Origin: Oerskovia jenensis | GTDB taxonomy: Bacteria; Actinomycetota; Actinomycetes; Actinomycetales; Cellulomonadaceae | Direction: 5' to 3' | NCBI RefSeq assembly: GCF_016907235.1 | Contig: NZ_JAFBBO010000001.1 | Coordinates: forward strand, 4,216,001-4,280,000 | Length of the DNA: 64,000 nt | Shown here: positions 1 through 8,338 of the stretch, piece after piece | Layout of the letters: every line of letters starts with the position of its first letter | Position numbering within the stretch: the first letter of the stretch is position 1 | The notes under the pieces: model-generated | Told to the model about the DNA's origin: nothing | Database searches by the model: none | Seen by the model: only the letters and a program-made list of their open reading frames with translations | Program-made: the position numbers and the translations under genes

Positions 1-594
1 GAGGCCGCCGATGTGCTCGGCCCCGGCGGCTGCCGCGGCGTCGAGCAGCTCGAGGACGCCGGGTCGGCGCAGGACGCCGTCCTGGGGGAACGCGACGATC
101 TCGGCGTCGACCGCGCCGCCCAGCACGAACAGGGACTCGCGGACCACGTCGATGCCGCGCAGCCCGAGGCCGAGGTCGACGTCGACGTGGGTGCGGATCG
201 CGGTCGTGCCGTGCCGCAGGAACTCGCGCAGGACCGCGACCGTGACGTCGACGCCGGGGATGCCGAGCTCGTCGCGGTGCTCGCGCTCGTGCGCGATGCG
301 TCCCTGCGTGGTGGCCTCACCGCCGTAGCTGACCCACGGCTTGCCCCACCAGCTCTTGTCGACGTGCGCGTGCGCGTTGACGAACCCGGGCAGGGCCAGG
401 AGGCCGCGCCCGTCGACCTCGCCCGGGACGGGCGCGGTGCCGGCGCGGGGGGCCTCGGCCTCGGTGGAGGAGTGCGGCGTCACCCGGGTGATGTGCCCGT
501 CCGCGACGTGGAGGTCGACGGGGTCGGCGCCCCAGGGGCGGACGTTGCGCAGCACCGTCACTGCGGCCTGAGGAGCGGCGGGGAACAGGGGCAT
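1..594 (-). CDS. Amidohydrolase, cytosine deaminase-like (3' end cut off by window)
   Basis: Metal-dependent amidohydrolase; 198 codons are visible and the frame runs open off the left edge, so the C-terminal part is missing. The N-terminal beta-sandwich is followed by the metal-binding motif HAHVDK at about residues 75-80, in the context GFVNAHAHVDKSWWGK, and a later THVDVD. This is the pattern of the cytosine deaminase / AtzC-like branch, which hydrolyses amino or amide groups on cyclic nitrogen compounds. The substrate cannot be told from this fragment. The start is an ATG at 592-594 preceded by a GGAGG-poor leader. The gene is divergent from the GntR regulator at 712, and the shared 118-bp gap holds a perfect operator palindrome, so repression by that regulator is likely (inference). 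Family assignment is firm; exact function is open. Confidence 0.85.
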   Translation of the reverse strand, partial: MPLFPAAPQAAVTVLRNVRPWGADPVDLHVADGHITRVTPHSSTEAEAPRAGTAPVPGEVDGRGLLALPGFVNAHAHVDKSWWGKPWVSYGGEATTQGRIAHEREHRDELGIPGVDVTVAVLREFLRHGTTAIRTHVDVDLGLGLRGIDVVRESLFVLGGAVDAEIVAFPQDGVLRRPGVLELLDAAAAAGAEHIGGL

Positions 595-664
595 GGGAGG
601 TCCTACTTCCGGTGGTGCTGGACGGGGCGGTGCAGGCTCACCCCCAGGAGCGCTCCACTGGGAG

Positions 665-682
665 GAAATGGTATACCATTTC
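665..682. promoter_or_regulatory. Perfect 18-bp operator palindrome for the adjacent GntR regulator
   Basis: The sequence GAAATGGTATACCATTTC is a perfect palindrome in the gap between the divergent amidohydrolase and the GntR gene, 30 bp upstream of the regulator start. Its core TGGTATACCA fits the half-site spacing (GT, 4 bases, AC) typical of FadR-subfamily GntR proteins. It is AT-rich in a very GC-rich setting. Probable autoregulatory and divergent operator. Confidence 0.75.
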
Positions 683-711
683 TTGCGCGGGGTTCCGGGA
701 GGATGAGACGC

Positions 712-1371
712 ATGAGCGCAGACCAGCCGTTCGAGCCCGAGGCGGACCGCGTCGCCCGGATCGTGCGCGAGCAGATCATCGACGGCGACCGTGACCCGGG
801 CGACAAGCTCGTCGAGCGTGACCTCGCGGCTGAGCTCGGCGTGAGCCGCGTGCCCGTCCGAGACGCCCTCAAGGCCCTCATCTCCGAGGGGCTCGTGACC
901 CCGCGCCCCCGGACGTGGGCCGTCGTGCGGACCTTCACCGACGCCGACGTCGAGGACCTCATCGAGGTGCGCTCCGCGCTCGAGACCCTGACCTTCCGCC
1001 TCGCTGCCGAACGCAGGACCCCCGACGACCTCGCCGCGCTCGAGACCGTCCTCGACCGCGAGGCCCGGGCCGCGCGCGAGCACGACGCGAAGACCGCCCA
1101 CCGCGCCGGCGCCGACTTCCACGAGCTCGTCGCGACGACCGCCGCGAGCCCGCTCCTCGACGAGATCGGCGCCATCACCTCGAGCCGCCTGCGCTGGCTG
1201 CTCGGGCAGCACGTCGACCTCCAGGAGATGGTCGACGAGCATCGCGGGCTCCTGGCCGCGATCCGCGCGGGGGACGGGCAGGAGGCGGCGCGGCTCGCCG
1301 TCGGGCACCTGCGGACCAGCCGCGACGCGGCGCGCACCCGGCGCGCCGCCCAGGGCCCCGCGCGAGGCTGA
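712..1371 (+). CDS. GntR-family transcriptional regulator (FCD/FadR type)
   Basis: 219-residue one-component regulator. The N-terminal winged helix (about residues 8-75) contains DKLVERDLAAELGVSRVPVR, the classic GntR recognition helix. The C-terminal all-helical FCD domain has the expected R..LE, FH and H positions for a metal or carboxylate ligand pocket (RSALE, DFHELV, EHRGLLAAI). The ATG at 712 has GGGAGG 9 bases upstream; an in-frame ATG at 703 lies on top of that ribosome site and is less likely. It is divergent from an amidohydrolase, with a perfect palindrome between them, and probably controls that gene in response to its substrate or product (inference). The stop lies 4 bp from the convergent ligD stop. 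Confidence 0.85.
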   Translation: MSADQPFEPEADRVARIVREQIIDGDRDPGDKLVERDLAAELGVSRVPVRDALKALISEGLVTPRPRTWAVVRTFTDADVEDLIEVRSALETLTFRLAAERRTPDDLAALETVLDREARAAREHDAKTAHRAGADFHELVATTAASPLLDEIGAITSSRLRWLLGQHVDLQEMVDEHRGLLAAIRAGDGQEAARLAVGHLRTSRDAARTRRAAQGPARG

Positions 1372-1375
1372 GAGA

Positions 1376-3997
1376 TCAGTCCTCCCGGCGCACGTCCTCG
1401 GGCGACTTGTCGGGCCGCCAGCCGCGCCACACCGCGTGCCGCAGCTTGCCGTCGCCCTCGGGGGCGCTCGTCCAGTCCGCGTAGTCGACCTCGCCGACCA
1501 GGTGCGGCGTGACCCAGCGTGCGTCCGAGGCGTCCGCGGCCGGGACGTCGAGGGCCGGGTTCGTGACCCGCTCGATCCGGCCGAGGCGCGTCACGAGGTC
1601 GCGCCGGTCCTTCTCGGTGAAACCCGACCCGACGCGGCCCACGTAGCGCAGCCCCACGTCGTCGGGCACCGCGAGCAGCAGCGATCCCACGAGGTGCGAC
1701 CTGTCACCGTGCCCCGGGCGCCAGCCGACCACCACGACCTCCTGGGAGTGCGAGTGCTTGACCTTGATCCAGCTCCGCGAGCGCCGCCCGGCCGTGTACG
1801 TGCTCGTGCGGCGCTTGGCCACCACGCCCTCGAGGCCCAGCTGCCTGCTCGTCGCGACAGCCCCCGCGAGGTCGCCGTCGAACGCAGGTGGCACGTGCAC
1901 GATCCCCGACCCGTCGACCAGGTCCTCGAGGATTGCGCGGCGCTCGTCGTAGGTGCGTCGGACGAGCGAGCGACCGCCGACGGACAGGACGTCGAACAGC
2001 ATGAGCTCGACCCCGACCTTGGCGCGTGCCGCCGCGACGTCGCCCGCCCTGGTGAGGTTCGCGCGGTGCTGGAGGCGGCGGAAGCTCGGGCGACCGCGTG
2101 CGTCGAGCGCCACGATCTCGCCGTCCACGACCACGGGCAGCTCCTCGGGCGGGACGCGGGCCGCGAGGTCCGCGAGCTCGGGATAGGTCACGGTCATGTC
2201 CTTGCCGCTGCGGCTCACGAGGCGGACCCTCGGGGCGGAGGTGCCGCCGGGCGCCGCAGCGCCGCCGGTGACCTGCGCGATCACCCGGAAGCCGTCCCAC
2301 TTCATCTCGTAGGCCCAGTCGTCGGCGTCGCCCTCGGCCGTGAGCGTCTCGACCGTCCCGGCGGTCGCGAGCATGGGGCGGGGGAGGGCGGCGCCCGCGG
2401 GCTCGTCGTCGGGCTCGGTGGGGTGCTGCCCGGTCACCTTGCCGCGCGGTGCGGTGTGCGGTGTCGCCCGCTGTGGCGCCTGCCCCTCGTCGCGCGGGGC
2501 CATGAGATGGATGAGCCAGTTGTTCTCCTCGGCTCTGCCTGATGTGCCGGAGGACCCGTGCTGCTGATGGCCCCCCGTGTGGATGAGCGCGAGCCGCCGC
2601 GTGCCGTGCTGCTCGCCGTGCAGCGTGACGATGACCTCCTCGTCGTCGCGCCATTTCTCGAGCTCGTACGTGCCCGCGTCCCAGATGGTCACCTCCCCGC
2701 CGCCGTACTCGCCCGCCGGGATGGTCCCCTCGAACGAGCCGTACGCGAGCGGGTGGTCCTCGGTCTGGACCGCCAGGTGGTTCTGCTGCGGGTCGGTCGG
2801 CTCGCCGCGCGGCAGGGCCCAGCTCACGAGCACGCCGTCGTGCTCCAGGCGGAAGTCCCAGTGCAGGCGGCGCGCGTGATGCTCCTGGATGACGAAGGAG
2901 TTGCCCTGGCTCGTCGGTGGGGCCGCTTCAGGGACCGGCTCGGGCGTCCGGGAGGCGTCACGCTTGGCGCGATAGGTCTCGAGGCGGTCGCGGCGGGGTG
3001 GGTCTCCTGGTGCGGCGTCGCGCCCGCCGTCGTCCGTGCTCCCGCCGCCCGACGGCGCAGCCCCCTTGCGCGCGAACGTCGCCATACGCTCGGGCGTGGG
3101 TTCGAGCGAGGCCAGGTGGCCCGCGGTCAGGGCCGCGAGCGGGTCGCCCATGGTCTGGACGCGTTCCACGACCTGGTCCTTGTCGAGGTGCGCGAGGTCC
3201 GGGTCGTCGAGCTCGTCCCACGTGCGCGGTGCCGCGACGGTCGGGTGGGCGCGGCCCCGCAGCGAGTAGGGCGCGATGGTCGTCTTGTTGCCGTTGTTCT
3301 GGCTCCAGTCGACCAGCACCTTGCCGCCGCGCAGCGCCTTCTTCATGTCGCTCACGACGAGGTCCGGGTGCTCGGCCTCGAGGTAGCGGGCGAGCTCGTG
3401 CGCGACCGCGCTCACCTCGTCGGTCGTCTGGCGGCCGTCGAGCGCGGCGTACAGGTGGATGCCCTTGGAGCCGCTCGTCACGGGCAGGGGGTCCAGGCCC
3501 ATGCCGCGCAGCACGCCGCGGGCCAGGCGGGCGACCTCGGCGCACTCGGGCAGCCCCGCGCCCTCACCGGGGTCGAGGTCGAGGACCAGGCGGTCGGGGT
3601 TCTTCTGGACCCCGGTCCGCCCGAACTGCCACTGCGGCACGTGGATCTCCAGGGCGGCGACCTGCCCGAGCCACGTGAGGGTCGCGAGGTCGTTGACGAG
3701 CGGGTACGCGTTGGTGCTGTGCTTGTGCTGGATCGTGCGGCGCCGGACCCACGTGGGCGTGCCGGCGTCGAGGTTCTTCTGGAAGAACACGGGCCCCTCG
3801 ACGCCGTTCGGCCAGCGCTTGCGCGTCGCCGGCCGGTTCGAGGCGTGGGGGAGCAGGACGTCCGCGACCGCGGCGAGATAGGCCAGGACCTCGCCCTTGG
3901 TCGTGCCCGTGGCGGGGTACAGGACCTTGTCCAGGTTGGTGAGCTTGAGGCGGTGACCGCCGACGCTCACGGTCTGCGCCGCCGTCGAGGAGGCCAT
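1376..3997 (-). CDS. ligD: Multifunctional ATP-dependent DNA ligase LigD (polymerase, phosphoesterase, ligase)
   Basis: End-processing and sealing enzyme of bacterial non-homologous end joining, about 873 residues. The domain order is the mycobacterial one. It begins with an N-terminal archaeo-eukaryotic primase-like polymerase with the catalytic DLD (residues 140-142, LVLDLDPGEG) and SGSKGIHLYA. A 3'-phosphoesterase domain follows (about 365-520; HHARRLHWDFRLEHDG). The C-terminal ATP-dependent ligase carries its adenylated lysine in EMKWDGFR (K566). The frame extends upstream to 4099, but the extension runs through the palindrome at 4050-4120, so the ATG at 3997 (MASSTAAQTV) is preferred. 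The partner ku is at 10394, about 6.4 kb away on the other strand, not in an operon. The gene is convergent with the GntR gene and divergent from a TetR gene. Confidence 0.95.
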   Translation of the reverse strand: MASSTAAQTVSVGGHRLKLTNLDKVLYPATGTTKGEVLAYLAAVADVLLPHASNRPATRKRWPNGVEGPVFFQKNLDAGTPTWVRRRTIQHKHSTNAYPLVNDLATLTWLGQVAALEIHVPQWQFGRTGVQKNPDRLVLDLDPGEGAGLPECAEVARLARGVLRGMGLDPLPVTSGSKGIHLYAALDGRQTTDEVSAVAHELARYLEAEHPDLVVSDMKKALRGGKVLVDWSQNNGNKTTIAPYSLRGRAHPTVAAPRTWDELDDPDLAHLDKDQVVERVQTMGDPLAALTAGHLASLEPTPERMATFARKGAAPSGGGSTDDGGRDAAPGDPPRRDRLETYRAKRDASRTPEPVPEAAPPTSQGNSFVIQEHHARRLHWDFRLEHDGVLVSWALPRGEPTDPQQNHLAVQTEDHPLAYGSFEGTIPAGEYGGGEVTIWDAGTYELEKWRDDEEVIVTLHGEQHGTRRLALIHTGGHQQHGSSGTSGRAEENNWLIHLMAPRDEGQAPQRATPHTAPRGKVTGQHPTEPDDEPAGAALPRPMLATAGTVETLTAEGDADDWAYEMKWDGFRVIAQVTGGAAAPGGTSAPRVRLVSRSGKDMTVTYPELADLAARVPPEELPVVVDGEIVALDARGRPSFRRLQHRANLTRAGDVAAARAKVGVELMLFDVLSVGGRSLVRRTYDERRAILEDLVDGSGIVHVPPAFDGDLAGAVATSRQLGLEGVVAKRRTSTYTAGRRSRSWIKVKHSHSQEVVVVGWRPGHGDRSHLVGSLLLAVPDDVGLRYVGRVGSGFTEKDRRDLVTRLGRIERVTNPALDVPAADASDARWVTPHLVGEVDYADWTSAPEGDGKLRHAVWRGWRPDKSPEDVRRED

Positions 3998-4049
3998 GGG
4001 TCCATGGTTGCCCGGGGTGGGCTGGTGCGCTCGGTGGGGTCGGCCCTTT

Positions 4050-4120
4050 CCCCCGCTGAGTGCGGAGTAGTTGTCGCCGATCGGCCCGTCCGACGACAAC
4101 TACTCCGCACTCAGCGGGGG
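4050..4120. repeat. Perfect 27-bp-arm palindrome between divergent genes
   Basis: Arms 4050-4076 and 4094-4120 are exact reverse complements over 27 bp, with a 17-base loop at 4077-4093. The outer part of the arm reads GCTGAGTGCG, nearly the same as the outer part (GTTGAGTGCG) of the palindromes at 38457 and 39487. It lies between the divergent starts of ligD (3997) and tetR (4175), so it is not a transcription terminator for either. Probably an interspersed palindromic element of REP type (inference). Confidence 0.8.
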
Positions 4121-4133
4121 CTGTGGCCAAACG

Positions 4134-4179
4134 TGCAGTTGTGCAATCTTTGCAGTCATGCATACAGTGCAGTCATGCA
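4134..4179 (+). promoter_or_regulatory. Leaderless promoter with three 17-bp-phased TetR operator repeats
   Basis: A 12-bp motif, TGCAGTYRTGCA, occurs three times at 4134, 4151 and 4168, exactly 17 bp apart; the last two copies are identical and the last covers the tetR start codon. A promoter is embedded: TTGTGC (4139-4144), 18 bp, TACAGT (4163-4168), then six bases and the A of ATG at 4175. No Shine-Dalgarno sequence is present. The layout predicts a leaderless transcript directly blocked by its own repressor. Confidence 0.65.
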
Positions 4180-4816
4180 GACCGCTCCGACGTCCCTCCG
4201 CGAACGCAAGCGCGCCGAGACCTGGCTCACGATCCACCAGGCGGCCGCCGCAGTGGTTCGCGAGAAGGGGCTCCACCACGCGACCGTCGAGGAGATCGCC
4301 GCCGCGGCGGGAGTCTCGCCGCGGACCTTCTTCAACTACTTCACGACCAAGGAGGAGGCGATCCTGGGCCTCGTGCCCCCGACCGTCTCCGACGAGGCGC
4401 TCGCGGCCTTCCGTGCCGAGACCGAGGGGCCCGCGTTCGAGCGGGTCGTGCGGTTCCTGCTCTCGATCCTGCGCTCGACGCTCCACCCCGGCGTCCCGTT
4501 CGCCGAGCGCAAGGCGCTCGTGCGGGAGCACCCCGAGCTGCGCAAGCACGCCATGGGTTACGTGTCCCAGGTCGAGGGGCTCGTCAACGATCTGCTGTCC
4601 GACCGGGCCGAGGACGGGACGGGGTTCAGCGAGCTCGCGTCGCTGGGCCTGCCCGACAGCCCCGACACCGCGCGAGCGCTCCTCATGCTCGCCGGCACCA
4701 TCATGCGCTTCGCGTACTCGCGCAACCCCGGCACCGCCCTGAGCGACGCCGACGCCGAGGCCGAGATCAGCGAAGCGATCACCATCTTCCGAGAAGTCTT
4801 CGAGGCCACGCTATGA
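4175..4816 (+). CDS. TetR-family transcriptional repressor of the adjacent MFS exporter
   Basis: 213-residue TetR regulator. The N-terminal helix-turn-helix is clear: HATVEEIAAAAGVSPRTFFNYFTTKEEAI (described here as residues about 34-62), which is the canonical TetR signature with FFNYF. The C-terminal half is the variable ligand-binding bundle. The frame is open far upstream, but the start is set by the ATG at 4175, which sits at the predicted transcription start of a leaderless promoter and within the phased repeats. The stop overlaps the ATG of the MFS gene (ATGA), so the two are translationally coupled. It probably represses both genes and is released by a substrate of the pump (inference from the common TetR-DHA2 arrangement). 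Confidence 0.9.
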   Translation: MQTAPTSLRERKRAETWLTIHQAAAAVVREKGLHHATVEEIAAAAGVSPRTFFNYFTTKEEAILGLVPPTVSDEALAAFRAETEGPAFERVVRFLLSILRSTLHPGVPFAERKALVREHPELRKHAMGYVSQVEGLVNDLLSDRAEDGTGFSELASLGLPDSPDTARALLMLAGTIMRFAYSRNPGTALSDADAEAEISEAITIFREVFEATL

Positions 4817-6561
4817 CCACCACCCCCCGAACCGGCAGCACGCCGGCACCCACCCAGGGCGCGGCGCCCACCCGAGGTGCCGCGCCCACCGAACCCGCGC
4901 CGAGCGACCAGGCGGCCCCCGCCCCCGAGACGAAGGACCGCAAGATCGTCCTGCTCTTCCTGGGCCTCATGGTCACGATGCTGCTCGCCTCCCTCAACCA
5001 GACGGTCCTGTCGAGCGCGCTGCCCACGATCGTCGGCGAGCTCAACGGCGTCGAGCACATGAGCTGGGTCATCACGGCCTTCATCCTCGCGTCGACCATC
5101 ACCATGCCGATCTACGGCAAGGTCTCCGACGTCCTGGGGCGCAAGCCCCTGCTGCTGACGGCGATCCTGCTGTTCATGGCCGGCTCCGTGATCGGTGCCG
5201 TGGCGGGCGACATGAACCTGCTCATCGTGGGCCGCACGGTCCAGGGCCTCGGCGGCGGCGGGCTCATGATCCTGTCGCAGGCCGCGATCGCCGACGTCAT
5301 CCCCGCACGCGAGCGTGGCAAGTACATGGGCATCATGGGTGCCGTCTTCGCGGTCTCCTCGGTCGCGGGCCCGCTGCTCGGTGGGTGGTTCACCGAGGGG
5401 CCGGGCTGGCGCTGGGTCTTCTGGATCAACATCCCGCTGGGCATCCTCGCGGCTCTCGCGACGGTCTTCCTGCTGCACCTGCCCAAGAAGGCGCGCAGCA
5501 CCGAGCGCGTCCGCCACGACTACCTCGGCATGGCCCTCATGGCCGTGGCCACCACTGCGATCGTGCTGGTCGGGACCTGGGGCGGCTCGCAGTACGCGTG
5601 GGGTTCGGCGACGATCCTCGGGCTCATCGCGCTGGCGGTCGTGGCGGCCGTCGCGTTCGTGCTCGTCGAGAAGCGGGCCGACGAGCCGATCATCCCGCTG
5701 CACCTGTTCGCCGACCGCAACTTCACGGTCACGACCATCGCAGCGCTCGCGACCGGCATCGCGATGTTCGGCGCGATCGGCTACATGCCGACGTACCTGC
5801 AGATGGCGACCGGCGCGAGCGCGACCGTCGCGGGCCTGCTCATGATCCCCATGATGGGATCCCTGCTCGTCACCTCGGTCGTCACGGGCCAGATGGTCTC
5901 GCGGACCGGGAAGTACAAGGTCCTCCCGATCGTCGGGTCGCTGATCCTGGGTGTGGGCCTGGCCCTGCTCTCGACCGTCGAGGCTGACACCCCGACCCCC
6001 ATGATCTGCGTGTTCCTCGGGGTGATCGGGATCGGGCTGGGCAGCAGCATGCAGATCCTCACGCTGATCGTGCAGAACTCGTTCCCGCTGCGCGAGGTCG
6101 GGACCGCGACGGCGGCCAACAACTACTTCCGCCAGGTCGGTGCCACGCTGGGCTCGGCCGTGGTCGGCAGCGTCTTCATCTCACGCCTGACCTCGCTCAT
6201 CGCCGAGAAGTTCCCGCAGGGCACGGGGTCAGCGGGCGGGACGGGGTCGCTCACCCCGGACCTGGTCCAGTCCCTGCCCGACGGCGTGCGCGCCCTCGTG
6301 ATCGAGTCCTACAACGAGGCGCTCGTGCCGCTCTTCCTCTACATGGTGCCGCTCGCGGTCATCGCGGCGATCGCCCTGTGCTTCGTCCACGAGAAGCCGC
6401 TCGCGACCTCGGTCGAGCACGAGATCGCCGCGGAGTCCCTGGCCGAGGGTCAGCTCCTGGTGTCCGACGCGGACCCCGACACCGACGCCGACCCCGACGA
6501 GGCGAGCGACGCCGTCGGGCGGGGGGAGAGCGTGAGCGCCGGGGCGCGACCCGAGCGGTGA
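4813..6561 (+). CDS. MFS drug:H+ antiporter, DHA2/EmrB-QacA type (14 TM)
   Basis: 582-residue inner-membrane exporter. A disordered Pro/Thr/Ala-rich N-terminus of about 50 residues precedes 14 predicted membrane helices. MFS motif A is present (GKVSDVLGRKPLL, about residues 103-115), and the DHA2 pattern VAGPLLGGWFTEGPGWRWVF follows TM5. The C-terminus is an acidic Asp-rich tail. It is coupled to the upstream TetR gene by an ATGA overlap and ends before a strong bidirectional terminator. Known relatives export cationic drugs, dyes or antibiotics; the substrate here is not predictable. Confidence 0.9.
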   Translation: MTTTPRTGSTPAPTQGAAPTRGAAPTEPAPSDQAAPAPETKDRKIVLLFLGLMVTMLLASLNQTVLSSALPTIVGELNGVEHMSWVITAFILASTITMPIYGKVSDVLGRKPLLLTAILLFMAGSVIGAVAGDMNLLIVGRTVQGLGGGGLMILSQAAIADVIPARERGKYMGIMGAVFAVSSVAGPLLGGWFTEGPGWRWVFWINIPLGILAALATVFLLHLPKKARSTERVRHDYLGMALMAVATTAIVLVGTWGGSQYAWGSATILGLIALAVVAAVAFVLVEKRADEPIIPLHLFADRNFTVTTIAALATGIAMFGAIGYMPTYLQMATGASATVAGLLMIPMMGSLLVTSVVTGQMVSRTGKYKVLPIVGSLILGVGLALLSTVEADTPTPMICVFLGVIGIGLGSSMQILTLIVQNSFPLREVGTATAANNYFRQVGATLGSAVVGSVFISRLTSLIAEKFPQGTGSAGGTGSLTPDLVQSLPDGVRALVIESYNEALVPLFLYMVPLAVIAAIALCFVHEKPLATSVEHEIAAESLAEGQLLVSDADPDTDADPDEASDAVGRGESVSAGARPER

Positions 6562-6577
6562 CCGGCCCCGCAGCACG

Positions 6578-6620
6578 CGACGAAGGGTCGCCCGACACCG
6601 TGTCGGGCGACCCTTCGTCG
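6578..6620. terminator. Bidirectional terminator hairpin, 21-bp perfect stem
   Basis: Arms 6578-6598 and 6600-6620 are exact reverse complements around a single central base. It lies between the stops of the convergent MFS gene (6561) and DUF5692 gene (6633). There is no marked U tract, as is common in actinobacteria. Confidence 0.8.
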
Positions 6621-6632
6621 TGAGCGGAGTCG

Positions 6633-7586
6633 TCAGGCGGTCGGGGCGCCCGCGGTGGCAAGCTCCGGTGCCGGACGGTCCTTCGCGAGCTCCTGGTAGG
6701 ACTTGTGGTCCGTGAAGAGCTCGTCGCGCAGCGGGTTGCGGCGCTTGGTCACGATCACCTTGACCTGGTAGACGGCGACCGCGACGTTGGCGAGCAGCGA
6801 GATCAGGCTGACCACGAACAACGCCGTCGGGTCGTGCGACGAGTCGACCGCGAACGACGAGTCCGAGACGAACGTCGGCACGGCCATCGTGAACATCATC
6901 CAGAACGCGAGCGTGTGGGCACGGTGCTGGAGCCAGGCGCCCTTGCGCAGGAAGAACGCCGGGATCGTGCAGCTGATGAGCAGCGCGGCGCCCGCGTAGA
7001 ACGCGTGGTCGCCCACGCAGTTGTAGACGTACGCGAAGTTCCACAGGTCGTACGCGATGATCCAGAACCACATCATGTCGGGCCAGACCATGTCGCGGAA
7101 CCGGTCGCGCGTGATGTAGATGCCGGCCCAGCCGCAGATCGTCAGCAGGTTCAGGATGCCCGCTATGCCGTTCATGATGTTCCACGAGCCGCCGACCATG
7201 AACACGCCGTCGACCATGCCGTCCATGCCGTAGACCTGGAAGTCACGGATCACGGCCTCGGCGATGTTGAGCGCGAGGATCGCCGGCGGGAACAGCAGGG
7301 CGTACTTCATCGCCCCGACGCGCTTGTTGTACCGGATGAGCATGAAGCCGATACAGCCGGCGAGGGCCGAGTACACCTTGACCCAGTGGAACCAGGTGCC
7401 GGTCGAGGACCCTGCCCCTGCGGTGTGGGGCCAGACGAAGATCGTCAGCAGGACCGGCAGGACGACGAAGATGCCGATCGCAGCGGTCTTGGACCAGCGG
7501 ACGAGCTCGTTGAGGCCCACGAGGGCCGCGAGCACCACGAACCACATGACGGCTGCTTGCCAGGGGATGGAATCGAAGAGGAACAC
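6633..7586 (-). CDS. DUF5692 family polytopic membrane protein
   Basis: 317-residue protein with about eight to nine hydrophobic segments, beginning WQAAVMWFVVLAALVGLNEL and ending in a polar C-terminal tail (TDHKSYQELAKDRP). Conserved-looking aromatic and acidic residues lie in and between helices (NIAEAVIRDFQVYG, WAGIYITRDRFRDMVWPDM, IAYDLWNFAYVYN). I recognise the overall sequence as the DUF5692 type, which has no established function. The start is a GTG at 7586 with AAAGGGAG just upstream; longer frames lack a ribosome site. It lies 112 bp downstream of a TetR gene on the same strand and is probably cotranscribed and regulated by it, which suggests an inducible membrane function such as transport or sensing (inference). 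Confidence 0.7.
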   Translation of the reverse strand: MFLFDSIPWQAAVMWFVVLAALVGLNELVRWSKTAAIGIFVVLPVLLTIFVWPHTAGAGSSTGTWFHWVKVYSALAGCIGFMLIRYNKRVGAMKYALLFPPAILALNIAEAVIRDFQVYGMDGMVDGVFMVGGSWNIMNGIAGILNLLTICGWAGIYITRDRFRDMVWPDMMWFWIIAYDLWNFAYVYNCVGDHAFYAGAALLISCTIPAFFLRKGAWLQHRAHTLAFWMMFTMAVPTFVSDSSFAVDSSHDPTALFVVSLISLLANVAVAVYQVKVIVTKRRNPLRDELFTDHKSYQELAKDRPAPELATAGAPTA

Positions 7587-7698
7587 GTCGCTCCCTTTCT
7601 CAGGACGACGGGACGGCTTGTGGCCGCCCGGGGTGGAGGACGGTGCGCCAGGTGAGCGAGCCCGGTCCCGGCGCACCGTCGGGTTCCGAGCCGTCGCG

Positions 7699-8310
7699 TC
7701 ACTCGGTGTCGGAACGCGCCTCCTCGAGGTGCAGAACCTGTCGCACGATCGTCACGAGCACCGCGTCGTCGACCTCCGGGGTGTTCCGGGCGAGGCCGAC
7801 GAGTCCGTAGACGAGGACGTAGAACGTCTCGGGGACGTGCTCGATGCCGATGTGGTGCCTGGCCGCGTAGGCCTCGACGGTCGTGGCGCCGATGCACTCG
7901 ACCACGGCCCGCACGGCCCGGTCGAGGAAGCGGTTGTACAGCCCCGCGCTCTCGGTGCGCTGCATGTCGTCGCGCAGCGGGGCGACCGCCCGCAGGTGCG
8001 TGCGGAACATCGCGATGCAGTCGACGAGGGCCTTGTCGATGTTCCCGGTCTCGCGCGCCGCGTCCCACGCGCGCACGGCCTCGACGAACTCTGCGACGTA
8101 GCCCTCGAGCACGGCGTCGACGAGAGCGTCCTTGTCGGGGAAGTAGTAGTAGACGAGGCCCCGGGCGATGCCCGCGCGCTCGGCGACCTCCTTGGTCGAG
8201 GTCCGGGCGATGCCCTGCTCGGCGAACAGCTCGCGGGCGGCGTGCACGATCTCCTCGGCACGAACCTCGGGTGCTGAACGTCGCCTCCTCGGCGTCGTCG
8301 CGTCGGTCAT
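7699..8310 (-). CDS. TetR-family transcriptional regulator
   Basis: 203-residue regulator. The HTH is at about residues 17-62 (ARTSTKEVAERAGIARGLVYYYF, typical TetR with YYYF), followed by a long helical ligand domain. It is transcribed toward the DUF5692 membrane protein gene. A 25-bp near-palindrome overlaps its -35 box, consistent with autoregulation. The ligand is unknown. Confidence 0.88.
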   Translation of the reverse strand: MTDATTPRRRRSAPEVRAEEIVHAARELFAEQGIARTSTKEVAERAGIARGLVYYYFPDKDALVDAVLEGYVAEFVEAVRAWDAARETGNIDKALVDCIAMFRTHLRAVAPLRDDMQRTESAGLYNRFLDRAVRAVVECIGATTVEAYAARHHIGIEHVPETFYVLVYGLVGLARNTPEVDDAVLVTIVRQVLHLEEARSDTE

Positions 8311-8338
8311 CGGAGCCCCTTCCTGAGCTGATACCTGG

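Noticed and set aside
4050-4120. Palindrome as a transcription terminator
   Set aside because: Both flanking genes are transcribed away from it.
2558-4174. Very long open frame continuing upstream of the tetR start on the + strand
   Set aside because: It lies antisense to ligD, has no family resemblance in translation, and runs through the 4050-4120 palindrome; only the part from 4175 is a gene.
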